In this document: in pieces, positions 61,341 to 64,000 of the stretch
Layout: each line of letters begins with the position of its first letter
Numbering within the stretch: the stretch's first letter is position 1
Assembly (NCBI GenBank): GCA_029747015.1
Contig: JAKOGI010000433.1
Location: 401,001 to 465,000 of the forward strand
DNA length: 64,000 nucleotides
Reading direction: 5' to 3'
Origin: Carnegiea gigantea
Taxonomy: Eukaryota > Streptophyta > Magnoliopsida > Caryophyllales > Cactaceae
Translations under genes and position numbers: made by a program
Notes under the pieces: model-generated
What the model saw: only the letters and a program-made list of their open reading frames with translations
Told to the model about the DNA's origin: nothing
Databases searched by the model: none

Positions 61341-62469
61341 ATCATATATATATGAACATTTTATTTTTTGTAGGCCAAAGCATTAAGTAGGGAACCCACA
61401 TGTGAAGAACTGTTGAAGGACACTCACTGCCAGGAAAAAAACAAAGTATTCGTCGATAAGAAATCTATAAAAAAAAATATGTAAGTTTGCCATATTTTAT
61501 TCAGACATTATTCAACTCATATATTATAATTGTCGCCTTAGTATGAAATAGTTTTATTTTTGACAACTTTTAGGAGGAGCATCGCAAAAAATGGAAGGAG
61601 AACTCTCAAGCTGCACCTCAATGGGGGTCTCAACTGCCCCCCATGACCTCAAAAAAGTTTTGACTTCAAGAAAATCTGGACAAAAAAAGCCGTGTATATG
61701 GTTTTGGTACTAAGGGGGCCAAGTTAAAGAAATCAACTACAATTGCGGCTGCACGCCACTCACCAGTTGAGCATTTTGATCCAAGAGGGCAAGCACAACT
61801 TTTCAATCAGAGTATTACCAAGCAAGTAAAGGCCATAAGCCAAATTGCCAAGAAATCGAGGAAGATAGAGCGTATTATGAAAAATGTTTTGAGATTTCTT
61901 AAGGTGTAAAGTGCAGGTTATTCTAACCAAGTCAACTTGAACACTGATGACGAGAACGACTCCCAAAATGACAATGATGATCCTATGACTCTATCTGATT
62001 CGGATTAGTTTAATCGATCTGCCTATAGATCAGCAACAACTGTGGATCCCATGAATAATTTTGAATTTAGCACTTTTATTTATCAGAGATTAAAATTCGT
62101 ATTTCGCAATAATTAATCATTATATATGTTTTTATGGTGGTTTTTTATATGTAATTAATTAAAAAAAATTTTTTTACTTTTTTAGGTAAATTTTCCTAAA
62201 GGGAAAATCCATTTCTGTCGGAATTTTTGACGGAAATTTCCGTCAAAAATTTCCGTCCCTCCAAAAACTGGCAAACTTTTGCAGAGCTGTCCGATGGAAT
62301 TTTCATTGGTATTTTCTGTTGGAAAATCCGTCGGAACCCGTCAAAAGACAATCTTCGACGAACACTTTCCCGATGCCTGCATTTCGGTCGGAATTTTTAT
62401 CGGAAATGGAATTTTCCGTCGGAATATCCCCAAATTTCCGTCGCAGATTCAATGTATTGTTGTAGTCAC
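60912..62469 (+). repeat. CACTA 3' tandem unit 2
   Basis: 1558 bp, the same content as unit 1 and about 60 bp longer because of a (TA)n expansion at 61281-61337. Core exon 60945-61234 keeps the frame where unit 1 is shifted but has TAG at 61020; the last exon 61574-61908 has an in-frame TGA near 61662. Subterminal block 62213-62445. Confidence 0.9.
61281..61337 (+). repeat. (TA)n expansion in intron of unit 2
   Basis: About 28 TA units, against roughly 9 in unit 1 and fewer than 4 in unit 3. Confidence 0.9.
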
Positions 62470-63978
62470 GTGTTTACTAATATACTTGAACATTGTTACA
62501 AAAACACTACTACCGGCATCCAAACAATGAACCCCATATACGGCATAACTTTGAGTCCAGAGTTGCGACTCGACTTAAGGACATTCTTGGATATGTTAGG
62601 AAGTACAACAAAAGGCCAAAGTAGCTACCACCTAGTGTTTGGAATGATATGCTTAAGCATTGAAGTGAAGATGACAAGTTTAAGAAGTTGAGTCAACAAA
62701 ATAAAAAGAATAGATTAAGCGATCCAAAAGATCTTGGTCCTTCATTACATACATGTGGCTCAATCCCGATTAGTGAAAGGAAGAGACGCCTGGTAAGTAA
62801 TGAGCTTATTAATAAGTGTATTTCCTATATTCAATGTGTATATACATATATGTATGATCATATATATATGAACATTTTATTTTTTGTAGGCCAAAGCGTT
62901 AGGTAAGGAACCCACATGTGAAGAACTGTTTAAGGACACTCACTGTAAGACTAAAGATAGAGTATTCATTGATAAGAAATCTGCAAAAAAAATATGTAAG
63001 TTTGCCATATTTTATTCAGACATTATTCAATTCATATATTATAATTGTCGTCTTAGTATGTAATAGTTTTATTTTTGACGACTTTCAGGAGGAGCACCAC
63101 AAGATATGGGAGGAGTACTCTCAAGCTGCAACTCAAGGGGGGCCTCAACTGCCCCCTATAACCCCAAAAGAGATTTGGTTTCAAGAAAATCTGGAGAAAA
63201 AAGGCCGTGTATACGGTTTTGGCACTGAGGGGACCAAGTTAAAGAAATCAGCTACAATTGCGGCTTCGCGCCATTCACCAGTTGAGCATTTTAATCCAAG
63301 AGGGCAAGTACAACTCCTCAATCAGAGTATTACCAAGCAAGCAAAGGCTATAAGCCAAATTGCTAAGAAACCGGGGAAGACAGAGCATATTATGAAAAAC
63401 GTTTTGAAATTTCTTAAGGGGTAAAGTGCAGGTTCTTCCAGCCAAGTCAACTTGAACATTGATGACGAGAACGACTCCCAAAATGACAATGATGATCCCA
63501 TGACTCTATCTGATTCGGATTAGTTTAATCGATCTTCCTATAGATCAAAAACAACTCTGGATGCCATGAATAATTTTGAATTTAGCACTTTTATTTATCA
63601 GACATTAAAATTCGTATTTCGCAATCATTAATCATTATATATGTTTTTTATGGTGGTTTTTTATATGTAATTAATTAAAAAAATTTTTTTCGTTTTTCTA
63701 GGTAAATTTGCTTAGAGGGAAAATCCGTCGAAATTTTTGACAGAAATTTCCGTCGAAAATTTCCGTCCCTCCAAAAAATGGCAAACTTTTGCAAAGTTGT
63801 CCGATGGAATTTTCATCGGTATTTTCTGTTGGAAAATCCGTCGGAACCCATCGAAAGACAATCTCTGACGAACACTTTCCCGATGCCTGCATTTCAGTCG
63901 GAAATTCCGTCGGAAATGAAATTTTCCGTCGGAATATCCCCAAATTTCGTCGCAGATTCAATGTATTATTGTAGTCAT
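62470..63978 (+). repeat. CACTA 3' tandem unit 3
   Basis: 1509 bp. The core exon has TAG where RPKW keeps its Trp (about 62623) and TGA in KHW (about 62663). The last exon 63089-63424 is open from splice acceptor to TAA and ends FLKG, the best preserved copy. Subterminal block 63722-63955. Confidence 0.9.
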
Positions 63979-64000
63979 GTATTTACTAATATACTTGAAC
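63979..64000 (+). repeat. CACTA 3' tandem unit 4, start only
   Basis: GTATTTACTAATATACTTG begins a fourth unit at the window edge, so the array continues. Confidence 0.8.

Larger units (their letters stand above)
52917..64000 (+). mobile_element. CACTA (En/Spm-type) transposon, 3' end beyond window
   Basis: Starts CATTACAAAAAGGGGCTA, one change from the CACTACAAAAA terminal repeat of plant CACTA elements, followed by dense subterminal copies of CCGACGGAAATT-type motifs (52985-53125). It encodes a TNP2-type transposase relic (54840-58405) and a Transposase_24-type second gene (58667-60374). From 59414 it enters a tandem array of about 1.5 kb units. The far terminus and target duplication are not in the window, so the element exceeds 11 kb. 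Confidence 0.9.

Noticed and set aside
62918..63088. 168-residue ORF at 62918-63424 as one intact protein
   Set aside because: Its first 55 codons translate an exon in the wrong frame and an intron; only 63089-63424 is real exon.
59414..64000. CRISPR-like or satellite array
   Set aside because: Units of 1.5 kb with exons and CACTA subterminal repeats; it is a tandem duplication within a transposon.

Overview
The window is plant nuclear DNA, almost certainly angiosperm and AT-rich, and it is essentially all transposable elements. I see no host gene, no rRNA or tRNA gene and no bacterial or organellar signature. The evidence is Ty3/gypsy LTR retrotransposons of two lineages and an 11 kb CACTA (En/Spm) DNA transposon at the right end. 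The LTR lineages are chromovirus/Tekay-like, with a tRNA-Met type primer site TGGTATCAGAGCC, and Athila/Tat-like, with a primer site of the TTTGGCGCC type. Every coding region found is a pseudogene, broken by stops, frameshifts or deletions.

Layout: 1-20165 is a chromovirus-like element, F1a, on the minus strand. Its 3' LTR is cut by the window edge and its 5' LTR is 16674-20165. A second copy of the same family, F1b (4271-15485, plus strand, target duplication CTTTG), sits inside it. 20166-24475 is the 3' half of a gag-bearing, pol-less element X, with its 3' LTR at 22944-24475. 24481-28436 (minus) is Athila-like element Y: gag, primer site, an LTR, 3' internal sequence and a truncated further LTR. 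28437-29178 plus 39438-39492 is the end of an F1 LTR, split by a third, related chromovirus-like element F2 (29179-39432, duplication ATTAA). 39493-41953 (minus) is the 5' half of X. 41954-46655 (plus) is the rest of Y: gag tail, protease, pol remnant, ATHILA-type ORF and 3' noncoding sequence. 47620-50110 (minus) is element W, related to X. 51381-52916 (minus) is the 3' end of another Athila-like element, Z. 52917-64000 is the CACTA element, with a TNP2-type transposase relic, a Transposase_24-type second gene, and a 1.5 kb tandem amplification running off the window.

The main result is that the nest can be resolved only with an inversion. Y gag stops at CTTAG on the minus strand at 24481, and the same reading frame resumes after CTTAG on the plus strand at 41954. 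The two X halves are joined in frame across the F1a duplication (ACTTG/ACTCG), but they also lie in opposite orientations. One inversion of about 30 kb restores both. One breakpoint is at 28436/28437 (seen). The other is predicted about 1.58 kb left of the window. Order of events: Y, then X into Y gag, then F1a into X gag, then F1b into F1a, and F2 into the F1a 3' LTR; the inversion came after F1a. Names F1a, F1b, F2, X, Y, W and Z are local labels for this report.
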